From Ophiocordyceps camponoti-saundersi (nom. inval.) (lineage: Eukaryota; Ascomycota; Sordariomycetes; Hypocreales; Ophiocordycipitaceae), in contig PDHQ01000012.1 in the NCBI GenBank assembly GCA_003339415.1, positions 1 to 64,000 on the forward strand: a DNA stretch of 64,000 nucleotides, in the 5' to 3' direction. Below, piece by piece: positions 38,245 to 48,702 of this stretch. The notes under the pieces are model-generated. The model was given only the letters and a program-made list of their open reading frames with translations, searched no databases and was not told where the DNA came from. Positions within the stretch are counted from its first letter, which is position 1. Every line of letters starts with the position of its first letter. The translations under genes and the position numbers were made by a program.

Positions 38245-39517
38245 GCTGCCAGTCGTGGCTGAAGAAGCGGTCAGTAGAGCTCGATCGAAGTGGTGTCAAG
38301 GTGAAAGAGTGGTAGCGAGGATGTGGGAGAGGAGAGTGTGCAGAGTGCAGGAAAAAAAAAAAGAAAGAAAAGGCAGAGGCAAAGGGTGGAAACCAGACCT
38401 TGCGATGGTGCAGGAGATTAGGATTGTAGAAACAGGAAGAAGGGCTTGGAAGAGAGTGAGGAAGGTAGAGAGAAGTGCAGAATGAGAAAGGCAGGCAGAC
38501 CAAACGGCAGAAGAAAAAAAGGTAGAATTTATGTATGCAAAAGACAGGCAGGTCCAAGGGCAGAGAGGGGGAAAAGATAGGAACAGAGGCAAACGCGAGT
38601 GGCGACGAGGCAAACGCGAGATGGAAAGGCTGGAAGTGAAAGGAAAAGACGACGCAGGCAAAAGAAAGGAAACGAGGCAGAGACAGACCGTTGAAAAATA
38701 GGCAAGATGCCTGCAATGCGGGAGGAAAAGCTTAAGCGCTCCTGACGAGGCTTTGGGGGGTGTCCAAGTCCCTCTAGGAGAGGATGGGCAGAAGGAGAGA
38801 GAGGAGAGTGGAAGAAGAGAAGAGAGGGATAGAGAGGATGGTGATGGTGATGGTGATGGAGATGGTGATGAAGAAAGAAGGTGAAGAAGGTGAAGATGGG
38901 GGAAAGAGTGGTGGTGGTGGTGGTTGATGAAGAAGAGTGCTGATCGGCAAGAGGGGAGGGGCGGTTGAGAGGAGTGGGGCTTTGAGGTGGGTGAAGGAAG
39001 GAGAGAGGAGGAAAAAAAAAAGCACCGCCTCTAGTTGATAAGAAGCGAGATTCGATGTTAGCGGGTACTACCAGCTGCTGCTAGCTGGAGGCGTCTGACT
39101 AGGTACCTATCTATCTGTGTAGAACGGTAATATCCGTCGCTGGGTACTAGGTATCAGTCTATGGCGCACCTTGAACAGTTTGGAGACCTACCAGGTAGAG
39201 GTAGGTATATGTATAAGAAGAAAGGTCGTAGGTGCCAAAGCAGACAAACCACTACCTACCTACCTACCTAGGGGCTATCCGTACGGGTAAAAGAAAGACC
39301 CTGCAGACGGGAAAGTAGCTTAATTCAATGACCCTGCTACGTAACATGCACCGTCTATCAAGGTAGGTAAGGTAGTAGGTAATTATCGTGTCAAAATGAA
39401 ACTGGCCAAGAACTCATTTATCCGTCGTCTCAAAGACCCATGTATGTATGTATTTACCTATGTACATACCTATGTAAACGTGATACACGCATCGTTCCCG
39501 CTTCTGATACGACCCTC
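38245..39517. other. Spacer upstream of the helicase gene
   Basis: It begins as purine-rich sequence on the plus strand (38,270-38,700; pyrimidine on the helicase coding strand, likely leader). GATGGT hexamer repeats follow at about 38840-38880, then a GA-rich stretch. From 39,090 to 39,480 there are TAGGTA/CTACCTA repeats and ATCCGTA at 39277-39283. No gene is seen. Confidence 0.55.
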
Positions 39518-40652
39518 TCACCAGAGGTCGAGCAAATCTTGGCTATCCGTCCCCGCCTGATCCAAGTCGGCCATACCCAGTCGTAGGACATTGCCAAGCG
39601 ATACAGCTGCCCTGCCAGCTGGCCCTCCTTCCTTCTTGGCGGTCTCGACGCCTTTGGAGATGGGGTCGAGAAACTTGCGTTGAAATATCATCTGCCGCGC
39701 TTCCCGGTCCGGATACATGTCGCCCTCAGTGTCCCGCCTCTCACCCGTCAGGTCCAGATGGGCAAAGGCGTTGGCCGCGCGAGGCAGCTTGTAGAGGCTG
39801 TCCCAGTACTCAAACGCCTTGGACTCCGAGGCCGTCTCCGCCCTGAAGCCGGCTTCGAGAAACCTCATCAATGCTGTCATCTGCCGGACATGCACTTGGC
39901 CATGTCTGCCCTTCAGTCCGACTCCCGCGCTGCCTGTCCAGCCGCCGCTCGACTGGGAGACGGACCAACCCATCATGGCGCAAAACGTGCTCAGCGTCTT
40001 GTCCCAGCCGCCAGAGCAGGCAATGAGCTCGTTGTCAGCCACGTCGAGAAGCCACTCCATGACGCTCAGGGCGTCCGTACTCGTGTCCGATGACAGATGC
40101 GTCATGCCAGCCCGGACGTACATGATGGCGTGCTCCACGCCATTCTTGACCTCGTCCCTGGGAAGGGTCCGGAGAAGCTTCAGCAGTTGAGACCGTACTG
40201 GAGTCGAGCTGTCAGACACCAGCGGGAGCAGCTTGGTGAGGAGGGCGCGGGTGCCCACTGGATTACAAGGGGGTTCATTGGACAGCTGGCTGGTCAAGTA
40301 GGAAAGTGCTTCTTGACGCTGCTTGTCTGAGCGGGAAGACGATGCCAGTGAGAGGTAATGTTTGAATTGCTCGTCGACGCTAGGTGCAGTGGTGGATAGA
40401 GACTGCCGACCAACCGCGATGGCTTCGAATTGATCAGCAGCCGGCAAAGGGAGGGACGAGACTGGTAGACCAACCCTTGGACTTGAAGCTCAAGTCTGTA
40501 TGAGTCGAAGCCTTGGGTTTCGCTTTTCCAACCTTGTATTTGGGTTTCTACGGCTGCCATGAGTTCCATTGCACAGAATTAAACAAGAATCTCGGGAAGC
40601 TGACCTGAAAATCTTTCTTCTTGTCCTTTTTCTTCTTTGCGCTGGAGCCCAT
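39518..40652 (-). CDS. IPI1: Pre-rRNA processing protein Ipi1
   Basis: Three exons, 40652-40605, 40547-40475 and 40422-39518, encode 341 aa. The first exon is the highly basic MGSSAKKKKDKKKDFQ. The second gives KPKYKVGKAKPKASTHTDLSFKSK, and the third continues AIAVGRQSLSTTAPSVDEQFKHYLSLASSSRSDKQRQEAL, the typical Ipi1/TEX10 start, followed by helical repeat segments. Ipi1 works with Rix1 (Ipi2) and Ipi3 in the nucleus on pre-60S particles, promoting ITS2 processing and Mdn1-driven remodelling. The small basic exon and 52-57-nt introns are typical of fungal Ipi1 genes. The gene is divergent from the roadblock gene with only 281 nt between starts, so the two may share a promoter. Confidence 0.94.
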
Positions 40653-40933
40653 CGCGAGGCCTGCCAGCCATAAGAGACGAGGGAACGCTGCTTTAACCCA
40701 CCAGACAGGCAGGGTTCGTCTTTTTGGCGGCATTTCATGGCAGAAAAAGAAGGCAATAATTATCCGATGAATCGCCGCCGTTGGTAAGTGTGTCACAGGC
40801 TGACAGCCAAACAGTTCGCCGGGCCGACGACACCTGCAGGCTGCCGTTACAACGGACAGATCACATGATGCAAACAAATATTGTCATCAACTTCGAGCCG
40901 TTGACTGAGACTCGCTCACAGTACACGAGCAAC

Positions 40934-41445
40934 ATGGTTGAAGTAAGTTGCGACTCTTGGCCCGACGCTATATGGACTCAGACTGACACTTGCGCATTAG
41001 GGCAATGGCCCCGACGCGCTCGACGAGAAGCTCAGCCGGCTGTCGAACAAGCCCGGGGTGAAAGCCAGCATCGTGCTGGACCGCGCCAGCGGAGCTATCC
41101 TCAAGACCAGCGGCGAGGTTTCGGCTCTCGGCACGGCCAAGTCTCGCGACGCCGCGACAGCAGCCTCGTTCTCTAACGAGGCCCCCGTCGCGGAAGAAAA
41201 AGAGGCCAAGGGAGTAGAGGACTTTGCTGCCATGGTGTGGAATTATGTCAACATGTCCAGCCAGTTGGTGCGAGAGGTGGATGCCGAGGTTGCTTTAACC
41301 CCACCTTGACGAGATCGGAATCATGACTGACGTCAAATAGGACGAGTTGAGGCTATTGCGACTGCGGACCAAGAAACGGGAGATTGTCATCGTGCCGGAC
41401 ACCAAGTATCTCCTCACCGTTATTCACGATACGCCGCCGGCCTAG
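40934..41445 (+). CDS. Roadblock/LC7-domain protein
   Basis: Three exons, 40934-40942, 41001-41288 and 41341-41445, encode 133 aa. The first exon gives only Met-Val-Glu. The domain is recognised from LDEKLSRLSNKPGVKASIVL, DRASGAILKTSGE, and the C-terminal beta strands KKREIVIVPDTKYLLTVIHD. Roadblock proteins are dynein light chains or small-GTPase regulators, mostly acting as dimers. A 30-residue Ala/Glu-rich insert (about 52-80) between the two halves is longer than in animal DYNLRB. An in-frame ATG at 40865 would add 23 residues unlike the family, so the later start is preferred. Which complex it serves, dynein or a Ragulator-like one, cannot be told. Confidence 0.88.
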
Positions 41446-41936
41446 ACGATTCGGAGCTAGGGATGCGAGATAATCGCTCCATTATATCATTCCCTCCTCC
41501 TTAGCGGTGCTTGGACGGGACGGAAGATGAATCTCCACCAAGTCTGAGACGATGGGTCAAGGACATGGACAAAATGAGGCACGTCGAAGGCAAGACAGAG
41601 CTTTCTCGTGATTCAGTTCCAGTTTTCGCATGTAGGGAGGACGTGCGGAATAAGTCGCGTGCGGGACAGTGTCGGAGGATCTATTCTCAGGCATTTAGAA
41701 GAAGCCGAGACGCGTACCTCTAGATGGTGACGACGAAATGGATCATGACTGGATGACAGAAAGGCCGATCGCACGGTAAATTATGCTTCTTCTTCGTACT
41801 GTAGAAATCTGCAAGTGGCACCGGCCACTCTGTACCTCCACCCCGGGTACTACGTCGACGACTACAGGTCCTGCGAGCGTGCATCATCGTCAGGCCACTC
41901 AAGCGAAAGAGGGGGCACTGGGCTTCACGATGCACC
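41446..41936. other. Spacer before the large unknown gene
   Basis: This 491-nt stretch holds the roadblock 3' flank and the promoter of the downstream gene. Short frames here lack domains. No gene is seen. Confidence 0.6.
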
Positions 41937-44651
41937 ATGGCAGCCCTCAGCGAGGCGGACCTGCAACGGCTCTTCTCGGGCGCGCCGCAATTCTTCGCCC
42001 GTAGTGAGAGCCACTACCACGGCCCACCCCATCCCAGCGTGGCCTTTCCTCTGGACGAGGAGCTGGAGATACGCGATCTGACGGATCACGATTCCATTAG
42101 CCACCGTGCCTGGAGCGGACTGACGGCTTGGCCGCATCTGACGCGGGCCGCCGCCGCCGCTGCCGCCTCGGACCATGGCCATAATGGTGGCACCGGGGCA
42201 GCGCACTTTCACGTCCGCTGTTGCGAGCGGCCCAACATGCTCAGCTCTCAGGGGCTGGAGAGAGGAACGGTCGGCTATCAGGCGGCTCTCGAGCTGGCCA
42301 CGGCCGACGCGCTGGACGAGGAGGAGTCTGCCCTGCGCGGCGCCGACGTCGACTCGGCTGTCCGCGCCGTGAACGAAGCCCGCCGTCGCATCGTTTCCGA
42401 CGCCGGTTGCCTGCGTGCCCTGCCCGAGTCGGAGCTTCTTGATCGGCTGAGGCGCAACGGCGAGCTGCATCGCGTCAACGACCTTTCATCTAGAGACGAG
42501 GCCGATTCCCACCGCGACCTCTTCGACAGCCTCCTGCGACCTTGTGGCTCCGTCGTCGACAAGGCGCATCCTTGCAGCCTGTCTAACCAGGTCGTCGCTC
42601 TCCTCCGTTGTCTCGGCACTCCCTACGTCTGGATCGACCTCGGCCGCGTCGAATGGCGCCTGCGTATCGGCCAGGTGCTCTGGGGTCGCAGCAGCAATGA
42701 TGGCGAGCGCTACTGGCTTCTACTGCAGATTCTCGTCGCCTCGGAGCTGCTACTCCGCCTCGACGCCATCACACAAGGCGTCGAATATGGCTCAGGTCGC
42801 ATTAAGGGCATGGACGTGGCCTATTTCGAGAGAGGTGCCACACCCGCCGTCAAATGGTCTCTACTGCTCGCGCGGAGCTGGCTCGAAAATATCAAGCTCG
42901 TGCCACAAGACGAAGACAGACCGCCGTCGCCCTTGTCTGAACTGTCAACCAGTAATGACATCTTTCTACTCGAGTGCAAATCGCCGCAGCAGCCTTACGC
43001 CGTCAAAGCGAGGCAGGGTCAGCGTCAGGTCGATGGGCTGATTTACTTTGCGAAGCGGCTCAACTGGCCCGACATTGACAGGCACGCGACCGCCATCTCG
43101 CAGAGGGCTCGACGCTCTGCCGAGGCGCCCACCAGCCCTGAGAGGTCCGCACCGCCTAGCCCTCCCGCGGATACGGCGACGGATGCGGGCGCTGATACGT
43201 CCTACTTCGGCGCGTGGGATCTCTCCTACTGCCTCGGCGGGACACACGGCGCGCAGACCCGGCGGCGCAGGCTGGTGGCGGCGCTGGACGAGTCCGGATG
43301 GCTCAGCAAGTCTTACCTCTCGGGGCTTGTGATGCCTGGCGACGCCATGGGCCAGCTTCTGATGGCGACGCTGCTCGAGAAGGACGAGGAGGCACTGGCC
43401 AAGCTGGGCCCGCTGGCCATGCTTTCGTCCGGTTTTGTGTACTCGGGCAAGAGCTTTTGGAGCACGAGCTGCGTGGTGGGCCGCGTTTTGGCCGCTGGCG
43501 AGGGCGTCGCCGAATGCATGGGATGGATATCGACGCCGGTCATTCCTCTAGGCATCGAGGCAGACGGATGGGCCTGCAGTATTCAGACGCAAAGCACTCG
43601 AGGTTTGTCTCTCGCCACCGCCTATTTGTCGGGGACACGGTTCAGCTAACAAGCTTTTCTTGGTTGCAGGCGACGTTGCTCAGCTGGGCAAGAAGGCGAG
43701 ACTTTGGAGCAAGAAGAGGCTGGAGCGCGAGTCGTCCATCCGGGGTGACGGACAGGAGGGCTCGTTGCTCCCCGCTGACTTCATCATGCCTCAGGAGCAG
43801 GCCTACGCTTTGCAGTCGTCGTCGCCGGCGCCGCCCAGTTTGGCGGTGAAGATGGTTTCGCTAGAGCTCTCACAGGGGAGTTCGGTGCGACCGACGCCCC
43901 TGAGCTCGCTCGTCGCGACGGAGCCGACCGAACGTCCGGAGAAGGGTCTGAAGCTGCCGTCACACACGGCGACAATCGAATTCATCGTGTCGATGCAAGG
44001 GTCCGAGGACGAGAGTATCAGGTGCCAGCTCATGTACGACGTCAACTTCGTGACGGCGCATCCATGCGCGCCGTCGCACCGCGTCAGGATGCTCCTCAAC
44101 TCGCCTTCCAGCCCTACGGTGCAGAAGATAAACTTTTCGACATCGGACGTGGTGGGAAGCGGGTGGCGCTCAGCGTCCAGGATGGGTGAGAGGCGCCCCC
44201 TTACAAGCCCTGTGCATGTGTAATGGAGAATTTGATCTGCTGACAAGGAGATTGGGGGACGTCAGGCCATCCGTTGCACAAGTTCTACAGCTACGGCGCC
44301 ATCCACATCAGCGAGCTCGTACGCAAGCCACGCACCAGCCTCGCGGAATTCCTCGTCGACCCCTGGCTCGGCAGGGGTAGCAACAACCGCGTGCTGGTCG
44401 TTGACTGCGGCGGAAAGGGGGGGTCGGGCGAGACGCCGACGACATCGCCGGCACTGGAGCGGGTGCAGTCGTGGCCTTGGACGACGGAGCGTGACGTCTC
44501 GACGGCGGGGTCTGACTTGGAGGTGCTGGCTAGGGCGCTTTGCGCGCAGCGAGGTTGGAACGCCATCGTCAGCAGGCGGAGGAGAGGCTGTCTGGCGTGC
44601 GCCATCAGGGAAGCTGGGGCGCTGGGGTGGAGGGTGATTTTGCGGGTTTGA
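41937..44651 (+). CDS. Conserved fungal protein of unknown function
   Basis: Three exons, 41937-43602, 43670-44185 and 44266-44651, encode 855 aa. I recognise the architecture as a family common in Pezizomycotina with no assigned role. Its marks are an N-terminal block with SGAPQFFARSE and a following aromatic/His-Pro segment, FHVRCCERPNMLSSQGLERG, then the strongest motif WIDLGRVEWRLRIGQVLW followed by YWLLLQILVASELLLRLDA. The middle holds an acidic/Pro/Ser-rich insert (about 395-420). The C-terminal part contains beta-rich segments (RCQLMYDVNFVTAHPC, HPLHKFYSYGAIHISEL) that become contiguous only after splicing. No signal peptide is present; the hydrophobic motifs look buried rather than membrane-spanning. 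No catalytic motif is evident, and I assign no function. Confidence 0.85.
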
Positions 44652-45153
44652 AGACGGGGCAGAGCGAGTTGAGAGCCGTCTTGTGTGTTGATGGTGTTTT
44701 GTATGATACAGGGAGCGACTGTGTGTGAGTGGTGTATATCTGTATGGTAAGTACGAGTATTCTATGCGTGTAGGTAGGTAGGCAGGTAGATAAGTGGTAT
44801 GGAGGAGGAGGAGGAGGATGTCTGTATGTAGGCAGTCGGGGCAGCTCAGAGGGGGAGAGGATAGCAAAACGAGAATCCGTCTCCGCTCAAGCAACTATGT
44901 ATCCGTAAACCGGGGAGGAGGAAGAGATTGAGGTTATACATGCAAATAAGCACTGTAAGCAGGTAAACAAAAAGGATTATCCGAGGTAGGCGACATGCAT
45001 GATGCCGCACATGCGTGTGTGGACAGTGTAGTCACTGTGGTGAGAAACGAGCCGAGGTTTTAGCGTCATCGTCATTGCGATACCGGTCTCGACCACCAAG
45101 CACGAACCGACGAAGGAGCCAACGTCTTCTCGATCCACGACAAGGAAGAAACG
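44652..45153. other. Spacer before the Asterix-like gene
   Basis: This 502-nt stretch contains TAGG/CAGG repeats (about 44770-44795), GGA triplets (about 44802-44816) and ATCCGTA at 44901-44907. It probably includes the promoter of the Asterix-like gene. Confidence 0.55.
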
Positions 45154-45846
45154 ATGACACCGGGCAAAGACATGCGAAGACCAGACTTGAGTACGTTTCT
45201 TTCCTTCCCGCTCCCTTACGCACCATACGATGGAAAGAGAGACGAAAGAATGAAAAGTCGTTCCCTACCAGGAACCTCCGCCTTCATCCGGCGACAAATC
45301 GGACCTTTCGTCGACGATGGCCACGACGATGCCCATGGCTGCCATGTTTACGCGGAATAAGTTTGTGGGATGGTACGTACTGAGAAGCTTCTCTGGTAGT
45401 GGAAGAGAGGGATGTTAGGGGGTGCGTGAGATGGGGCTAACGAATGATGATGATGATGATGGACCACGAGGAGAATAGGGCTGCCGTCGTCTTCTCCATT
45501 CAGAGCTGGCTTGGCGAGAGCGAAGATGCGAAGAAGGGGAATGGAACGCCTGGGTACTTTACCGTGGTCATGTCAAGTGAGTACACATACGATGCCTCCT
45601 GTATCACAACGCCATCCGCCTTTGATCATCTCTTCAGCAACTGCAAAGAAACACCGATGAGGACGAGTTCGCGCTTTTTCTCCTATCAAATCGGGGCAAA
45701 ATCGATGAAGAAGGAGATGGGAACTGACTTGTCTTCTTCTAGTCATGGCTCTTCTCGTCACTTACCTCCCCCTCTTCATGCCCCCACCCCCCGGGCCTGC
45801 AACGTCCGGAACCGAAGCACCGGCACCAGAGCCCCCTACGCACTAA
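45154..45846 (+). CDS. Asterix-like ER membrane protein (UPF0139/WDR83OS family)
   Basis: This gene is invisible as a single open frame. Four exons, 45154-45190, 45258-45372, 45479-45576 and 45743-45846, splice in phase to 117 aa. The product reads MRRPDL, IVPYQEPPPSSGD, STMATTMPMAAMFTRNKFVGW, AAVVFSIQSWLGES, TPGYFTVVMSIMALLVTYLPLFM, then a Pro-rich acidic tail. Each segment matches what I know of fungal UPF0139 proteins. The human relative Asterix pairs with CCDC47 in the ER PAT complex, which chaperones membrane-protein helices. About three hydrophobic segments are expected, with the conserved MAAMFTRNK region preceding the second. All donors are GTACGT or GTGAGT. Translation could also start at Met7. 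No single exon encodes more than 38 residues. Confidence 0.88.
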
Positions 45847-46820
45847 GGAGACACTCATCCACATGCTGCGCCAAGTCCACCTCCTCTTTTTTTTTCCCCC
45901 TCCCCATTTACTTGCCTTGTTCATTTGTGGTTTTTCATTTGCCTTGAAACCCTCCAACTTTGTCTACATACATGCACACACGACATGATATGCAGATAGG
46001 TAATGTTGTGAATGGAAAAAGGAAGATGAATTAACATGATCATGTCTTCGTTTTTACCCTCCTCTTCTCTGCTCTTCTGGTACAGTTTCTTTTCTCTTTA
46101 GACGCGCGGTTAATGCAACTACCTACCTCTACCTAATATCCTTACGAATCCCCTGTAACGACTAAAAGGAACAAACGCGCGGCAACTACTGGCTCTTGCA
46201 TTGACTAAGCCCTATCATCATACCCACAGCCCAGAGGCTAACCAGTCGCAGCCCCCCCTGCCCTGCCCTGCCTCTTCATTTACCGGTCAGCCCGAAACCT
46301 CCCCCCCACTGTTACAGCGTTGGGTGGCGATCCCTTTGTTTCCTTATTATTCGTCGTAACGAGTGTAACGCTCCTATTCCCTCTTTGATACCCTCTCCGA
46401 CCTATGTATATCCCCCTTTCCTTCCCTCCCCTTCCCCTCTTTTCTCCTGCAACCGGTGCCCTTTTCAGCATTTGCATTTCATTGTTTAGTTTGTCTATCG
46501 TCTCTTTAGCCTTTTTTTTTTTAATTTTCCTTTCATCATCCTTCTTAATTCATTCTGTTCATTTTAAGTTTATGAGCTCGTTGCGCGCCGGCCGCGTATA
46601 ACTTCAAAGGTAGTGGCTTTCCTCTTCTTTCCTGTCCACTGTCTCTCACTCTCGAGACTAACACCGGCATCGAGTCAGCAACAGACGAAAAGACGACTCG
46701 TCTCTCTCAAGGCAAAGAGAGAAGTAATAAACAACCACATATCTGTCATCGCCACCATCGTTCGATACAGAAGATTACATTCTCTACCCTTCATCAGCAG
46801 CAGCGGGCCCTCTGCTTGCA
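45847..46820. other. Spacer with pyrimidine-rich leader
   Basis: No gene is evident. From about 46,270 to 46,570 the plus strand is C/T-rich, consistent with a promoter/leader for a plus-strand gene starting at 46821. Confidence 0.5.
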
Positions 46821-47121
46821 ATGAACATCTCGGCCTTGGCACCCGTCTTTCTCTTCGCACACTTGGCCGCTGCCGGCATCGTCAACTGGCCCCTCGATGA
46901 AGCCATTCAGTTCGTCGTCAAGATGAACGGGGACTGTCCCTTTGGGGAGGTCACACCTTCAGGTTGCGGGTATGGAATTTTCTCATCGCCTCTCTTCCAT
47001 CTTTTCCCCCTCGTCCATTCTCGCCCTTTTCAATGTTCTCGATTTTCCTGCTTTCCTGTGAGAGATGACGTCCCATGACTGACTTGAAATTTTTCTTCCC
47101 ATCTCTAGACCCCGTCGTTAA
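46821..47121 (+). CDS. Candidate small secreted peptide
   Basis: Two proposed exons, 46821-46969 and 47109-47121, with a 139-nt intron (GTATGG...TCTAG) give 53 aa. The N-terminus MNISALAPVFLFAHLAAAG is a good signal peptide. The remaining 34 residues are IVNWPLDEAIQFVVK, then NGDCPFGEVTPSGCG and a terminal PRR. Two cysteines could form one disulfide. If unspliced, the frame runs on to 47078 as low-complexity Leu/Phe/Pro/Ser. I do not recognise the family. The pyrimidine-rich leader and the intron with a TGACTTG-like branch region favour a real gene, but this rests on splice prediction by eye. Function is unknown. Confidence 0.45.
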
Positions 47122-48310
47122 TGCATCAGCGCTGCTTTTACCTGGTATCGCCTCAGGAAAGGAGTTTTGAAATAAAAAGGGGTGATGTTGTGTTTGACGA
47201 GGACTCGCTGCGACAGGTGCATAGCGACAAGGGTGTCACGATGATAAACGTCGGGGGATCTGGATCTGAACAAAGCCATTATTGTAATACCTGATACATT
47301 CTTTCTCTGTCTCTCTTTTACTTTTGCCGTTCCATTCTACGCCTCTCTTTTTCTTCACATTCTTCTGACTACACAGATTGTCTCTGGACACAGAAATTGA
47401 CTTGGTTCAATTCAGGCCTTTACAAGTCAGTGACCAGCAAATTAACATACCGGAAAAGAAGAAAGAAAAAAACAGTCATGAGTCATGCCCAAGTTCGCGA
47501 TCCTGTTTCGTAGAAGGCTCGTTTCCCAACCCTGACCACCTGCCCCCCTTGCTCCCGTTTCCGTAACTACGTAAGTGTGAAGGGGGAAAAGGGTTCAGCT
47601 ACATCCGATAAGGGTAAGGGGAACGGCCGCGTGTTCTTTTTTTCTTGTCGCTGTTTTTAGAAGGCAGCGTGTGTATGTATGACATATCTGTGTATGTTAA
47701 TGTCAAGGATTGCCTCCTTCTTTTGAATAACGCGGCATCCATCACCATATCCAGAGACTATGGTGACAAACTCATCTTAACAAAGTAAGTTAAACCATTA
47801 CACATCTCCAACATCAAGAATAGAAGCTCGTAAAAAAAAAAAAAAAAAGAGAGAGAGTCCTAATCCAAGACGCCGGCGCCGAAATCAAGCGGTCCAAGCA
47901 AAGTACAACCGCAATGTTTAAAAAAAGAAGTTGAAACCTCACGATTCAAGCTCGGACCGTTTCAGATCAAGATGGAGGGCGAGAAAAAAAAAAAAAAAAA
48001 AAAAAAGAGAAAGAAATGTCTCTTCAAACGAAGTCTTTCATATCGCATAGTTGTTCTTCATGCCTGGCTATGCAGAAGGGGGGAAGGGGAAAGAGAAAAC
48101 GTGAGAAGGAGTCGAGTTTTCTATGCTACATGTGTCTGTGGGATGGGAACGAGAAGGAGAGGACGATTTCTAGTGCTTTCTCTGGTGAAGATGGTGAGAT
48201 TGAGTAGGATGGTGGTGTTCAAAGGTTGCATATGAGTGATGCTGATACGGTGATAATCGCCCCCCTCCTTCCACTACCTACTCACCTAACCCACGACACG
48301 TTGTTCTCGC

Positions 48311-48343
48311 CACGTGCTTCCCGCCACGTGCTGCATTCACGTG
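48311..48343. promoter_or_regulatory. Three clustered CACGTG E-boxes
   Basis: CACGTG occurs at 48311-48316, 48325-48330 and 48338-48343. The first two sit in the same CCACGTGCT context. bHLH proteins such as Pho4/Cbf1/SREBP-type factors bind this core. The target gene is unclear because both neighbours end here. Confidence 0.5.
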
Positions 48344-48353
48344 GACATGTATA

Positions 48354-48367
48354 TACGGATATCCGTA
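48354..48367. promoter_or_regulatory. Perfect 14-bp palindrome TACGGATATCCGTA
   Basis: Two head-to-head copies of TACGGAT, a 7-mer that recurs in non-coding DNA across this window. A shorter version, ACGGATATCCGT, is at 3422-3433. The symmetry would suit a dimeric DNA-binding protein; no known factor is assigned. Confidence 0.45.
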
Positions 48368-48702
48368 GCTTCTTCACCACAACGACAACCTATCTCTGAC
48401 CCTAACCCTTTCACAGTATCTCAGCATATGACCCGTCACCACCTTCACAACCACAAACAAACCCGTAGGAAGAATAGAGAGATCGTCATTTTGTGGATAG
48501 AATATGCATTGTATTAACATAGAAATATTTTTTCTCCGCCCGCGACCAAGAAAAAACCTCCCCCCCAATGTACAGTCTGCTCCCATCTGGCCGACAACTG
48601 CGAGCTCCCTAAAACCGCCGTCACCTCGATTTCCGTCCGTCCTAGATCAGTCCCACCCAGCGCTGCAAACCGAGCAAATGCCTCAGGGGTTGTTAGCCAC
48701 CC

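Larger units (their letters stand above)
47122..48702. other. Intergenic region with E-box/palindrome module
   Basis: No gene is supported. There are A-runs (about 47833 and 47985-48005), three CACGTG boxes (48311-48343), the 14-bp palindrome TACGGATATCCGTA (48354-48367) and CCCTAACCCT (48400-48409). The neighbouring genes converge on this space, so it is not an obvious promoter for either. Confidence 0.5.

Noticed and set aside
48400..48409. CCCTAACCCT as an interstitial telomere
   Set aside because: Only about 1.5 units; too short to indicate a telomeric remnant or fusion point.
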